Virus record (IMG/VR): IMGVR_UViG_3300037882_001386
Coordinates: 1-38,510 of that record
DNA: 38,510 bases
Strand: one strand, 5' to 3'
Source of the DNA: a virus
The notes below the pieces were generated by a model. It was given only the letters and a program-made list of their open reading frames with translations, was not told the origin of the DNA and made no database searches. Position 1 is the stretch's first letter. Each line of letters begins with the position of its first letter. This document shows positions 18,395 through 27,729 of the stretch, in pieces. Both the position numbers and the translations under genes were made by a program.

Positions 18395-18643
18395 ATGGAA
18401 ACCATCGAATACAGGGTGCGCCCTGTCACGCGCTATATTGTGACTCGTTTCACAAACGATCCGAACGGCGTAAAGGGCGGTTCAATTGAGGGGCGCGGTG
18501 AATACGAAAATTCAGAAGTGGCTTTTGAAGTAGGTTATGCGCTTTGCAAGGCCGAACATGACAAACTGGGCTGGCCTCCCGGAGACATGAGAATTAAATA
18601 CCCGGAAAACCCGGCTCTAAAAACCGCCGTAAGAATTGAATAA
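18395..18643 (+). CDS. Hypothetical protein, first late gene (82 aa)
   Basis: The product is 82 aa from an ATG after AAAGGA. It has a beta-rich start (ETIEYRVRPVTRYIVTRFTN) and a helix (SEVAFEVGYALCKAEHDKLG), ending PENPALKTAVRIE. The family is not recognised. It lies just after the structured leader. Confidence 0.7.
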   Translation: METIEYRVRPVTRYIVTRFTNDPNGVKGGSIEGRGEYENSEVAFEVGYALCKAEHDKLGWPPGDMRIKYPENPALKTAVRIE

Positions 18644-18691
18644 AACCTAGATTTTAATAGCATTTCTGAGCTATTTGTGCAATAAGAGATC

Positions 18692-18907
18692 ATGGTTATT
18701 TTCGAAATAGTTGGTGATACATGGCGAGAAGTTGCTAGCGTTTGGTGGTACAATAATATCCGCCGCCCTCTCGCCAATCGCCGCCTGAAAAAGATGTGGA
18801 TTTCCGAAGGCCGCGACCCCGAAATTTGGGGTAGGGGCATCGGACGGATCGACAAGAAGCATCTAGCTTGGGCAAAATCCGAAGTTAAGCGCCTCAATCT
18901 TAAGTAG
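18692..18907 (+). CDS. Hypothetical basic protein (71 aa)
   Basis: The product is 71 aa (MVIFEIVGDTWREVASVWWY; RRPLANRRLKKMWISEGRDP; IDKKHLAWAKSEVKRLNLK). It is rich in Trp and Arg, with no membrane segment. The ribosome site (AAGAG) is moderate. Function unknown. Confidence 0.6.
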   Translation: MVIFEIVGDTWREVASVWWYNNIRRPLANRRLKKMWISEGRDPEIWGRGIGRIDKKHLAWAKSEVKRLNLK

Positions 18908-19036
18908 TTTCAAAACCAATTCCCGTCCCCCAATTTGGCAGGGCAGTAAGTCGGGATACCTGTTCACTAACTGAGTTTCGCTTTCACCAAGCGCGGCTGG
19001 CCATGCTCTCCGCGCTATTCCCTTATGGAGGGCTAC

Positions 19037-19453
19037 GTGGCCGCATTCGTAAAATACGAACCTTTTGTGGAAAGCCTTGCCAACAAGCTCATTGACGCTT
19101 TTGGCACGACTGACACATGGAAGGCCGCAATTCATTCCGACGCACCTGTTGTTGCAACCGACGACGAACTGGCTGACCTCACCCAGGTCACAGGATCCGG
19201 CTACACGGCGGGCGGGGAAAACATCACCTTCAACAGCACCCGCTCAGGTGGCACGATCACGGCTACGGCAGTTGACACGATATGGACTGCAGCCGCTGCC
19301 GACTGGGGCGCTGGCCGCTATGTGGCCATCCACGATGACAGTTCGACGACCGACCGGCTGATGTGTGATTTCGACTATGGCGCGAACTTTACGCTTGGAA
19401 ACGGCGAGACGTTCACATTAGATTTCGGGGCAAGCCTCTTCACTTTAGCTTGA
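19037..19453 (+). CDS. Probable virion protein (138 aa)
   Basis: GTG at 19037 has an ideal GGAGGG site five bases upstream and starts MAAFVKYEPFVESLANKLID, as related phage proteins do; ATG at 19025 is the alternative. The body is beta-rich with SGYTAGGENITFNSTRSGGT and ends NGETFTLDFGASLFTLA. Proteins of this type occur among head or tail genes of many phages and are presumed structural; the exact place is not known. Confidence 0.7.
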   Translation: MAAFVKYEPFVESLANKLIDAFGTTDTWKAAIHSDAPVVATDDELADLTQVTGSGYTAGGENITFNSTRSGGTITATAVDTIWTAAAADWGAGRYVAIHDDSSTTDRLMCDFDYGANFTLGNGETFTLDFGASLFTLA

Positions 19454-19483
19454 TATTTCAATAATTTAGGAGTAAAGTATCGC

Positions 19484-19963
19484 ATGATAAATACCCTAGA
19501 TATTGCATGGCTTGGCGGGCTTCTTGAGGGAGAAGCATCTTTCATGATTAGGAAGGGATGCCCCAAGATTGGCCTTCAAATGACCGATAAAGACACAATG
19601 GAGCGAGTGGCAAAAATTCTAGCTGTTCCTGTCGGCGCTTATTCAAGACGGCCCAAAGGTAAGTCCACTTATTTGCCCGTTTGGCATCTGGCAGTACACG
19701 GTACCAAGGCTATCTCTTGGATGATGACTCTCTACCAGTTTTTGGGAAATCGGCGTCAAGAGAAAGTAAGATTTATTCTCGACACATGGAAGGCCTCAAA
19801 GGCAGCCCCACGAGCCTCGCGCGGCACACGGCTAATGTCGGTGTGCCATCCAGAGAAGCCACGTTGCGGTGACATGTTGTGTCGTGCTTGCTGGATGCGC
19901 GAATATCGCAAGCGCACCGGAAAGAACGGTTCTTATTATCGTAAATTGGCCATCGCCGCCTAA
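19484..19963 (+). CDS. LAGLIDADG-type homing endonuclease
   Basis: The product is 159 aa. The motif WLGGLLEGEASF (about residues 9-20) is a LAGLIDADG helix with the metal-binding Glu. It is followed by IGLQMTDKDTMERVAKIL and a basic region. The C-terminus has CHPEKPRCGDMLCRACW, a zinc-knuckle-like Cys cluster. One motif implies action as a homodimer. It is free-standing between structural genes, so it probably spreads by cutting related phages at this locus. Confidence 0.8.
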   Translation: MINTLDIAWLGGLLEGEASFMIRKGCPKIGLQMTDKDTMERVAKILAVPVGAYSRRPKGKSTYLPVWHLAVHGTKAISWMMTLYQFLGNRRQEKVRFILDTWKASKAAPRASRGTRLMSVCHPEKPRCGDMLCRACWMREYRKRTGKNGSYYRKLAIAA

Positions 19964-20244
19964 TGGCTCATGTTCTCGCCTGCGAGCGGATTTCAGTCAA
20001 GGAATGTCCTGCAAAAATTCCCCTCAAATGGATTGAGGATTTGGAGCAGAACCAGAAAATTGCGTCATGCTGCCGCCATCCTGAAAATCACGACATTGAG
20101 GCGTTCTACAGCAACGAAGAAGAAAAATTCAGGGGCGGACGCGAAAATCCGCCCGACATTTATATTTTTCATTGCACATGCGGGCGACAGCACCGCCGTT
20201 TTTGCGTAGGCGGCGGAACAAGACCTGGCTGGGAAGTGAGATAG
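19963..20244 (+). CDS. Hypothetical Cys/His protein (93 aa)
   Basis: The product is 93 aa. It contains ASCCRHPENHD and IYIFHCTCGRQHRRFCVGGG, suggesting a zinc site made from Cys and His pairs. ATG overlaps the previous stop (TAATG), so it may be carried with the endonuclease. Function unknown. Confidence 0.6.
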   Translation: MAHVLACERISVKECPAKIPLKWIEDLEQNQKIASCCRHPENHDIEAFYSNEEEKFRGGRENPPDIYIFHCTCGRQHRRFCVGGGTRPGWEVR

Positions 20245-20248
20245 TCCA

Positions 20249-21385
20249 ATGGCTACGGGTAATGACGCCTTTACCAAATTTCTGCTCCACTTCAACGGCA
20301 CCGATACATCCACCACAATAGTTGACACCAATGTAGGAGGTTCGGCCCACACATGGACGGCGAACGGCAACGCCCAGCTAGATACGGGAATTACGCCAAA
20401 GTTTGGCAGTGCTGCCCTTCTTTGTGACGGCACCGGAGACTACGTTTCCACCCCGGACCATGCGGATTTCACGCTTGGCTCTGGCGACTGGACCCTCGAC
20501 GGCTGGTTTAATGTCGCTGGCGGTGCTGGCGGTGCCCGAAAAATGTACGGGCAGTGCAATTCAACAGAAACGACTACAACTATAAGCCTTATCGGTGGAC
20601 TGAGCGCAGGCAACGCCTTGGCGGTACAGGCATACGTAGGCAGCACACAACACGTAATTTTTAGTTCAACGACCTTTACCTCCGCTGGCTGGCACCACTT
20701 CGCCCATGTCAGAACAGGCAACGTTCTGAAACTTTTCGTAGATGGCGTTCAGGAGGGTGGCGATTTAGCTATTGCCGGGACCGTAAATGACTCTGCAAAT
20801 GCTTGGGCCATAGGCCGTCGCGGTGAGTCAACAACAACGACTTGGAACGGTAGTGTTGATGAATTCCGCCTCTCGGTAGGCATAGCCCGCTGGACGGCTA
20901 ATTTCACGCCGCCAACTGCTGAATATGGTGTTGATCTTGTTGCCGCCGCTGGCAGCTTTTCACTGACGGGTAGCGTAGCGACGCTGAAGCGGGGCTACAA
21001 GGTTGCTGCTGTTTCCGGGGTTTATTCCGTCACAGGTTCTGCCGCTGGACTGCGCTTAGCCCGCCGTATTGTCGCTGTTTCCGGTTCCTACGCTCTGACC
21101 GGAACGTCTGCTTCGCTTGAGTACGGCTACAAGGTTGCTGCTGCTTCCGGTTCCTACACCCTGAACGGGTCCGCCGTAACTCTACGAAAGGGCATCACGC
21201 TCAACGCCGCGTCTGGCGCATTCACGCTAACAGGCTCCGATGCCAGCTTCAGCATCACGGGTCCGCCCGATGAACTGCACCCCGCAGCCATCACGAGATA
21301 CCGCCTCAATCCGGCTCCGGCAATCGCAGCAAAACAAAAGCCGTCAGCCACTTCTCGCCCATCCCTCATCAGCAGGCTTCAATGA
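20249..21385 (+). CDS. LamG-domain virion protein with 22-residue repeats
   Basis: The product is 378 aa. Residues 1-225 form a concanavalin/LamG sandwich (FLLHFNGTDTS; SGDWTLDGWFN; AGWHHFAHVRTGNVLKLFVD; TWNGSVDEFRLSVGIARW). About five copies of a 22-residue unit follow (VAAASGSYTLNGSAVTLRKG and variants). The Pro-rich end is LHPAAITRYRLNPAPA. Such proteins commonly decorate capsids or fibres and bind sugars. It is placed upstream of the terminase rather than with the fibres. Carbohydrate binding is inferred. Confidence 0.82.
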   Translation: MATGNDAFTKFLLHFNGTDTSTTIVDTNVGGSAHTWTANGNAQLDTGITPKFGSAALLCDGTGDYVSTPDHADFTLGSGDWTLDGWFNVAGGAGGARKMYGQCNSTETTTTISLIGGLSAGNALAVQAYVGSTQHVIFSSTTFTSAGWHHFAHVRTGNVLKLFVDGVQEGGDLAIAGTVNDSANAWAIGRRGESTTTTWNGSVDEFRLSVGIARWTANFTPPTAEYGVDLVAAAGSFSLTGSVATLKRGYKVAAVSGVYSVTGSAAGLRLARRIVAVSGSYALTGTSASLEYGYKVAAASGSYTLNGSAVTLRKGITLNAASGAFTLTGSDASFSITGPPDELHPAAITRYRLNPAPAIAAKQKPSATSRPSLISRLQ

Positions 21386-21386
21386 C

Positions 21387-21683
21387 ATGCCCATGTATTA
21401 TCCAGGCTCGACAATCCCCGTGCGAACGGAAGTCCGTGACAGTTCGGGCGATCTAGTTGCCGCCGCAGCAATCACAATGGTCTGGAAAAACGGCCTGCAC
21501 GGCACGGAAACAACCGAAACGCCAACAAGTATTTCAACAGGCATTTATGAAGCGTCTTTCGTTCCCGAAACGGGAGGCAATCATTACGTCCGCTGGGATA
21601 CTTCGACAACCGAAGGCGTTGACGACGTATCAGATGAGCAAATCATCCCGGTGCGCGATTCAGCCTTCAATGACTACCGCTAA
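21387..21683 (+). CDS. Ig-like small virion protein
   Basis: ATG at 21387 lies one base after the previous stop and gives 98 aa. The pattern (PGSTIPVRTEVRDSSGDLVA; ITMVWKNGLHGTETTETPTS; GIYEASFVPETGGNHYVRWD) is that of a bacterial Ig-like beta sandwich. It may decorate the capsid with the LamG protein. The exact role is unknown. Confidence 0.68.
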   Translation: MPMYYPGSTIPVRTEVRDSSGDLVAAAAITMVWKNGLHGTETTETPTSISTGIYEASFVPETGGNHYVRWDTSTTEGVDDVSDEQIIPVRDSAFNDYR

Positions 21684-21712
21684 CCGCCAATAGGCGCGAC
21701 TGAAAGAAAACC

Positions 21713-22165
21713 ATGAGTGATGAAGCCACAAGAGGCCAGCCAAGTGATTACAGCCCTGAATTCGTAGAACAGGCCAAGAAGCTCTGTGAGCTTGGTGCAA
21801 CCGACTACGAACTAGCTGATTTCTTTGGAGTTTCAACAAGGACCATCTATCGCTGGAAGAACGCCCACCCAGATTTCTGTCAGGCAGTCATAGCGGGAAA
21901 GGAAAGCGCCGACGATAGAGTGGAACGATCCCTCTATAATCGCGCTGTTGGCTACAGCTTTGAGAGTGAAAAGGTCTTTCAGTTCCAAGGCGCAATTATC
22001 AGGGCAGAAACCGTTGAGCACGTACCGCCCGATACCGGGGCTGCAATGAACTGGCTCAAGAACCGACGCGGCGATAAATGGCGCGACAAGATTGAACATG
22101 AACATGGTGGCAAGAATGGCCTGCCCATCGCCGTAAGCATCAGCGCCGTTGAGAATGACTTTTAA
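21713..22165 (+). CDS. terS: Terminase small subunit
   Basis: The product is 150 aa. The N-terminal HTH (LGATDYELADFFGVSTRTIY then RWKNAHPDFCQAVIAGKESA) recognises the packaging start. A central oligomerisation region (DRVERSLYNRAVGYSFESEK) follows, and the C-terminus would contact the large subunit. It overlaps the large-subunit gene by 11 bp. Confidence 0.9.
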   Translation: MSDEATRGQPSDYSPEFVEQAKKLCELGATDYELADFFGVSTRTIYRWKNAHPDFCQAVIAGKESADDRVERSLYNRAVGYSFESEKVFQFQGAIIRAETVEHVPPDTGAAMNWLKNRRGDKWRDKIEHEHGGKNGLPIAVSISAVENDF

Positions 22166-23477
22166 GCTATCCCCCAAGCAAGCCCAGGCCAATGCCGTAT
22201 TTGCCTCTCCCGCCATGCACCAACTATTCTACGGCGGTGCACGTTCGGGCAAGACCTTCGCCATCATCAGGGCAATTTGCATAAGGGCCATCAAGACTGA
22301 ATCGCGCCACGCAATGCTGCGCTTCAGGTTCAACCACATCAAGGAAAGCATCGTCTATGATACGTTTCCGAAGCTCATGGCCTTGTGCTTTCCGCAGGTT
22401 CCTTATGAGGTCAACAAATCTGACTGGTTTGCTAAGTTTCCGAATGGCTCAGAAATCTGGTTCGGTGGGCTAGACGACAAGGACCGGGCCGACAAGATAT
22501 TGGGCAAAGAATATGCGAGCATGTTCTTCAACGAGTGTTCGCAAATACCTTACAGTTCGGTTGAAATCGCGCTTACACGTCTGGCACAAAAGACCGGGCT
22601 ACCGCTTCGGGCTTACTATGATGAAAACCCGCCCGACAAGAACCACTGGTCCTATAAGCTGTTCATTCTGAAGCAAGACCCGTTGACCGGCAAGGGCAGG
22701 CCCGACCCCGGCAACTATGTTTCAATGCAATTGAAGCCTGAAGATAACCAGGACAATCTCGCACCGGAAGCCTTGAACGTATTGAAAAACCTGTCAGGCA
22801 GGCGGCGCAAGCGGTTTCTTGATGGCGAGTTTGCCGATGCGAACCCGAATGCGCTGTGGTCCAGCGACATATTCGACCGCTACCGCATTATGAATGAACC
22901 TGTTCCTGATTTTCAGCGCGTGGTCATAGGCGTTGATCCTTCCGGCTCCGGCGACATTGACAACGCGGACAATGATGCAATCGGGATTATCGTTGCAGCC
23001 CTTGGCTCGGATGGCAGGGCTTATGTGCTTGAAGATTTGACGATGAAGGCAGGCCCCGCGCAATGGGGGGCCACGGCCACAGCGGCATTTGACCGGCACA
23101 AGGCCGATTGCGTGGTGGGCGAAGTGAATTACGGCGGCGCAATGGTGCAGCATGTCATCCAGACGGCAAGGGCCAACACGCCTTTCAGGGAAGCCAAGGC
23201 CACGCGCGGCAAGGTAGTTAGGGCCGAACCCATTGCAGCGCTCTATGACCAAGGCAAGGTGCGCCATGTGGGCCAGTTCCCCGAACTAGAAGATGAACTG
23301 ACCGGCTTCACGACAACGGGCTACACGGGCAGCTATTCGCCAAACCGGGCTGACGCGCTTGTCTGGGCCATTACATCGCTGTTTCCGGGGCTGACCAAGG
23401 AAGAAACGGTAATCGTCAATCCGCAGCTTAGTGTGCCGCCGATCTTCCAGTCTCCGGGCGGATGGCTGGCCTCATAA
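22155..23477 (+). CDS. terL: Terminase large subunit
   Basis: The product is 440 aa from ATG at 22155; a TTG lies two codons upstream. Walker A is GGARSGKT (27-34). The Walker B region reads MFFNEC (Asn126-Glu127), with Asn at the usual Asp. The nuclease domain shows VIGVDPSG (Asp261), VVGEVNYGG (Glu323) and NRADALVWA near the end. It pumps DNA into proheads and cuts it. The circular permutation suggests headful packaging. Confidence 0.95.
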   Translation: MTFKLSPKQAQANAVFASPAMHQLFYGGARSGKTFAIIRAICIRAIKTESRHAMLRFRFNHIKESIVYDTFPKLMALCFPQVPYEVNKSDWFAKFPNGSEIWFGGLDDKDRADKILGKEYASMFFNECSQIPYSSVEIALTRLAQKTGLPLRAYYDENPPDKNHWSYKLFILKQDPLTGKGRPDPGNYVSMQLKPEDNQDNLAPEALNVLKNLSGRRRKRFLDGEFADANPNALWSSDIFDRYRIMNEPVPDFQRVVIGVDPSGSGDIDNADNDAIGIIVAALGSDGRAYVLEDLTMKAGPAQWGATATAAFDRHKADCVVGEVNYGGAMVQHVIQTARANTPFREAKATRGKVVRAEPIAALYDQGKVRHVGQFPELEDELTGFTTTGYTGSYSPNRADALVWAITSLFPGLTKEETVIVNPQLSVPPIFQSPGGWLAS

Positions 23478-23548
23478 GCCGCAACTCACAGTTTAGTAGT
23501 GTGGTTTCAGTCACCGAAAACCACGGCAAAACACCAATTCAAGGTTGA

Positions 23549-25450
23549 ATGATGACTGAATTGTCCCACCGCGAGGTGCTGAAACGCTTCGATGACCACT
23601 GGCAGGCTGACCGGGTAAACCGTGATGACGCCATTGACGATTTGCGCTTCTGCGCCGGGGACCAGTGGCCGGACGCCATCAGGCAGGAACGCCAAGCGCA
23701 GGGTAGGCCGGTCATAACCGTCAACCGCATGAACCAGTTCGTCAAGCGTGTGTCCGGCACTTTGCGGCAAAGCCATCCGGCGATTGACCCGTTCCCGGTT
23801 GACGACAAGACCGACCCTATCCTCGCTGACATTTACGCGGGCCTGATCAGGCAGATCGAGTATGTTTCCGGGGCCTCGTCCATCTATTCATGGGCGGCGG
23901 AATGCGCGATCAGATGCGGCATTGGCCATTGGCAGATCAAGACACGCTACCAGGAGGAGAGCTTTAACCAGGAGATTTATCTTTGCCGCATAACTGATCC
24001 TCTTTCTGTCACATGGGATTCGGGCGCGGTTGAACTGGACCGCTCGGATGCCTTTGAGTGCTTCGTTTCCGAACTGATCACCAAGGATGAATACTACCGC
24101 CGCTGGCCCGATCAGAAAAAAACCGGATCGGTTCACAACAGTTTCCCCAATGCGCCAAACACGGATTCGCAGCTTTACTGGCAGACCGATGACCGTATCC
24201 GCATAGCCTCACGCTGGTTCAAGCAGAAGAAGCTCAAGACCCTCGGCATGACGGCTGAAGGGCAAGTTTATGACATTACCAAGCTGGACCGGGTTTCAAT
24301 CCAGTCTTTGGGCATTACGCGCGAACGCAAGGTTGACGGCTGGGAAATCATGCACCAGCCGGTATCCGGTGACGACTTCCTGGACGACGCCAAGAAATGG
24401 GCGGGCCAGCATATCCCGATTATCCCGGTCATTGGCGAGGAAGTGCCGGTCGAGGGAAAGGTTATCCGCCACGGGATCATCCGCTGGGCCAAAGACCCGC
24501 AGAGGCTCTACAATTACTGGCGCAGCGCCGCCGCTGAAATGATAGCCCTTGCACCAAAGGCCCCATGGCTGGTGCCACACGGCATGATCAGCGGGCTTGA
24601 GGGCTACTGGAACCGGGCCAACACGGCGAACCTTCCCTATCTGCCCTATAAGCCAAATATAGAGTTCCCCACGCTTGCGCCTAAGCGCCAGGACATGCCC
24701 CAGCCGCCCGCCGCCATGTGGCAGGAAGCGCAAATATCCCAGGACGACATGAAGGCCGCAGTCGGCATTTATGACGCGGCATTGGGCAACAAGTCCAATG
24801 AAACGTCAGGCGTGGCCATCGAGGCAAGGCAGGAAGAAGCCGACACCGGCTCGTTTGTTTATCTGGATAACTTCAGCAACAGTTCCATGCGCCGCAACGG
24901 CGTCGTGCTCATGGACCTGATTGGGGCCACCTATGACGGCGAACAGCAAATCCGCATCATCGGGAAGGACGAGAAGGAGGGCTTTGTTCCGATCAACAAG
25001 TCCGTTGCCACGATAGACGGGCCTGCCATCATCAACGATATGTCGGCTGGCAAGTTTGATGTCCGTATCAAGACCGGGCCTAGCTACGCGAACGCGAAGG
25101 CAGAAGCCAAGGCGGCGTTCAGCATGATCCTGCAAGCCGATCCGAAGCTGATGCAAGTTGTGGGCGACCTCTGGGCTGAAAGCCAAGACTTCCCGCCTGA
25201 CGTGCAGGCCAAACTTGTCGAGCGCATGAGGAAGATGATCCCGCCGCAGATCAGCGGTGAACCGATGCCGCCTGATCCACTGGCGCAAGCAACACAAGCC
25301 GCAGGACTGGCCAAGATGGAAGCCGATACGCGGCTTACGCAATCCAAGTCCGACGAACAGGTTATGAAAAACGAATTGCTTGCCGAAGAACTCGGCATGT
25401 CCGGGCCGACGAAGCCGCCCGAAGAAAAAGAGCCAGCGAAAGCGGCTTGA
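23549..25450 (+). CDS. Portal protein, P22-like
   Basis: The product is 633 aa, close to P22 gp1 in size. The start (VLKRFDDHWQADRVNRDDAI; CAGDQWPDAIRQERQAQGRP; VITVNRMNQFVKRVSGTLRQ) is typical of P22-like portals. Later come YNYWRSAAAEMIALAPKAPW and the Gln/Ala-rich C-terminus. It forms the dodecameric DNA gate. ATG-ATG gives two equivalent starts. It is followed directly by scaffold and coat genes. Confidence 0.93.
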   Translation: MMTELSHREVLKRFDDHWQADRVNRDDAIDDLRFCAGDQWPDAIRQERQAQGRPVITVNRMNQFVKRVSGTLRQSHPAIDPFPVDDKTDPILADIYAGLIRQIEYVSGASSIYSWAAECAIRCGIGHWQIKTRYQEESFNQEIYLCRITDPLSVTWDSGAVELDRSDAFECFVSELITKDEYYRRWPDQKKTGSVHNSFPNAPNTDSQLYWQTDDRIRIASRWFKQKKLKTLGMTAEGQVYDITKLDRVSIQSLGITRERKVDGWEIMHQPVSGDDFLDDAKKWAGQHIPIIPVIGEEVPVEGKVIRHGIIRWAKDPQRLYNYWRSAAAEMIALAPKAPWLVPHGMISGLEGYWNRANTANLPYLPYKPNIEFPTLAPKRQDMPQPPAAMWQEAQISQDDMKAAVGIYDAALGNKSNETSGVAIEARQEEADTGSFVYLDNFSNSSMRRNGVVLMDLIGATYDGEQQIRIIGKDEKEGFVPINKSVATIDGPAIINDMSAGKFDVRIKTGPSYANAKAEAKAAFSMILQADPKLMQVVGDLWAESQDFPPDVQAKLVERMRKMIPPQISGEPMPPDPLAQATQAAGLAKMEADTRLTQSKSDEQVMKNELLAEELGMSGPTKPPEEKEPAKAA

Positions 25451-25493
25451 CCCCATCGCCGCAATCAAGCGGTGCCATACCCAAAGGTAAACC

Positions 25494-26360
25494 ATGACCA
25501 CTGAAGATAACGCTACAGGCGGCGTACAGCCTGACTCGGCCTCCACTGCCGCAACAGATGTGGATACCAAAGACGATGTAACCAAGACCGAAGCCGACAA
25601 GGCAGCGGACACTACCACGGCTGAGGGCGACAGGCCCGATGCTGCGACGAAGCCAGACGACAAGGACCAAGCCGCTACTGACGCCGCCAAGCTCCTTGCA
25701 GACCGAAAAGCGCAGAAAGCCAGTGAGCGTCAAGAACGCTGGAACAAGCTGACGCGCGAAAAGAACGACGCATTGCGCCGTGCCGACGACCTTGAAAAAG
25801 AGGTTGCTAAGCTCAAGGGAGGGCTCAAAGAGCCGAACCCAGCAGATTATGACGATGTATCCGACCTGACCGCCGCCAAGGTTGATCACACCCTTGACCA
25901 GCGCGAAATCAAACGCCTCGAAGGACAGACGACACAATCACGCCAACAGGCCGACGCGGCCAAACTCGAAATCTTCAATGCGAAAGCGGATGAAGCGCGT
26001 GAGAAGTACGATGACTTCGATGACGTGGTAATCAAGCCCGCCCGGTTGCCCATGTCGCAAGACACGCAATCCATCATCCTTGATATGGATGAAAGTGCTG
26101 ACGTGATTTACCACCTGGCGAAAAACCCAGCAGAGGCACAACGGATAGACCGTCTTTCCGACCGCGAGAAGGCTTTTGAACTCGGCAAGATTGCCGCGAA
26201 GATCACACAGCCGCCACCTCGCAAAGTCACACAGGCCGCAGCCCCGATTGAATCGGTAGGCGGAAAATCATCAGGCGGTGCCGGGTTTGATCCCGCAAAG
26301 GCATCGGTTGAGGATTTCTCCGAACGCTACCGCAAATCAAGAGAGGCTAGGGCGTCCTGA
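25494..26360 (+). CDS. Capsid scaffolding protein
   Basis: The product is 288 aa. It has an acidic, Thr/Asp/Ala-rich N-terminus and a long charged coiled coil at about residues 70-175 (ERWNKLTREKNDALRRADDL; REIKRLEGQTTQSRQQADAA). A small basic helical end (VEDFSERYRKSREARAS) resembles the coat-binding helix-turn-helix of P22 gp8. Position between portal and coat supports the scaffold call. Confidence 0.88.
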   Translation: MTTEDNATGGVQPDSASTAATDVDTKDDVTKTEADKAADTTTAEGDRPDAATKPDDKDQAATDAAKLLADRKAQKASERQERWNKLTREKNDALRRADDLEKEVAKLKGGLKEPNPADYDDVSDLTAAKVDHTLDQREIKRLEGQTTQSRQQADAAKLEIFNAKADEAREKYDDFDDVVIKPARLPMSQDTQSIILDMDESADVIYHLAKNPAEAQRIDRLSDREKAFELGKIAAKITQPPPRKVTQAAAPIESVGGKSSGGAGFDPAKASVEDFSERYRKSREARAS

Positions 26361-26422
26361 TCCCCTAAACAACCGGCGTTCCCGCAGTCGATGCGGCACG
26401 TCCCATTGATGGAATTACCAAA

Positions 26423-27673
26423 ATGGCTAATACAACCCTGACCGCAGATATTGTTGCGAAGGCATCTCTTGCCGTTCTTGACAATAACCTCGGCTTCCTC
26501 GACACCTTCCACCGTGAGTTGGAAAGTGAATTCACACAATCGGTAAACGGCTACAAGCCGGGTGCCACGATCCGTATGCGCCGTCCGGCTGACTTCACCG
26601 TCCGTTCCGGTGCCGTCATGTCGGTGCAGGACGTTATCGAAGGCCGTTTGGCCTTCACCGTAGACAAGCAGAAGGGCATTGATTTCAACTTCACCAGCAC
26701 TGACTTGACCCTCTCGGTTGAGGCTTTGCAGGAGAAGGTGATCGAGCCTGCAATTATCCGCCTTGTCAACGAAATCGGCAAGGACTGCCTTGATGCGTTC
26801 TATAAAGGAACCTATCATTGGGCAGGCACCCCCGGCCAGACCATCAACAGTTTTGCGGACTTTTCCAAAGGCCCGGAACGCCTTGATGAGATGGCAGTTC
26901 CGCAGGACGGGCGCACCGCCATCCTGTCACCTACGGATCATTGGGCGATGCTCGGTTCGCAGACCGCGCTTTATATCAATGATGCGGCGAAGTCGGCCTA
27001 TCGCAATGGTGAGCTTGGCCAGATTGCAGGCGTGAAAATGTTCTCGTCCGCAGTCGTGCCGACCCACACCACGGGTTCGCGCGATGACACCACGCCTATC
27101 ACGGCGGCGGCATCGGGCGATCAGTCAGTGACCTATGACTCGGTAAAAAACACCTGGGCAATGGACTTGGTGACAACCGGCTTCGACAACGCCACCACGC
27201 TTGTTGCAGGCGACGTGTTCACCATCGCTGATCTCTACGCAGTAAATCCGGTGACGAAACAGGCGACTAACTTCTTGCAGCCGTTTGTGGTCAATACGGC
27301 CATCACACTGGACAGCACTGACACGATCAACATCTCGCCCCCGATCATTACTTCGGGGCCGCACCAGACCGTGGCACTCTCAACCGGAACATTCGCCTCT
27401 AACGCCCTGGTCAACTTTGGCGCGGCGTCAACTGGCTATAAGCAGAACCTTATCTATCACAAGAATGCTTACGGCTTGGCCTTCGTGCCGATGGAACTGC
27501 CCAGCGGCGCTGTCAATCCGTCCCGTGTAACGTCAAAGAAAACCGGGATCAGCATTCGCGTGATCCCGGCCTATGACGCCACGAACGATGTGAGCGCATG
27601 GCGTCTTGACGTGCTTTACGGGCGTCAGGCTATTGACCCTCGTATTGCCTCGCGTCTCAGCGGCACCGCTTAA
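26423..27673 (+). CDS. Major capsid protein, P22 coat-like
   Basis: The product is 416 aa, close to P22 gp5 (430). The start (VLDNNLGFLDTFHRELESEF; GATIRMRRPADFTVRSGAVM) and VEALQEKVIEPAIIRLVNEI match the P22 coat family with its HK97 fold. The end, WRLDVLYGRQAIDPRIASRL, is also characteristic. It should be the most abundant virion protein. Confidence 0.94.
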   Translation: MANTTLTADIVAKASLAVLDNNLGFLDTFHRELESEFTQSVNGYKPGATIRMRRPADFTVRSGAVMSVQDVIEGRLAFTVDKQKGIDFNFTSTDLTLSVEALQEKVIEPAIIRLVNEIGKDCLDAFYKGTYHWAGTPGQTINSFADFSKGPERLDEMAVPQDGRTAILSPTDHWAMLGSQTALYINDAAKSAYRNGELGQIAGVKMFSSAVVPTHTTGSRDDTTPITAAASGDQSVTYDSVKNTWAMDLVTTGFDNATTLVAGDVFTIADLYAVNPVTKQATNFLQPFVVNTAITLDSTDTINISPPIITSGPHQTVALSTGTFASNALVNFGAASTGYKQNLIYHKNAYGLAFVPMELPSGAVNPSRVTSKKTGISIRVIPAYDATNDVSAWRLDVLYGRQAIDPRIASRLSGTA

Positions 27674-27680
27674 TAATCCG

Positions 27681-27702
27681 GGCGGGGCTTAACGGTCCCG
27701 CC
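27681..27702 (+). terminator. GC hairpin after the coat gene
   Basis: GGCGGG pairs with CCCGCC around a 10-nt loop, nine bases after the coat stop. There is no U tract, so it is more likely a partial attenuator or mRNA stabiliser than a full stop. Confidence 0.45.
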
Positions 27703-27729
27703 TCCCTCAATCAAATTTGGAGAACTACA

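Noticed and set aside
24806-25690. 294-codon leftward frame opposite portal and scaffold genes
   Set aside because: It is antisense to two certain structural genes, has no domain and no ribosome-site support, and reflects codon bias of the sense strand.
26327-26818. 163-codon leftward frame opposite the coat gene
   Set aside because: Shadow of the coat protein reading frame; no independent evidence.
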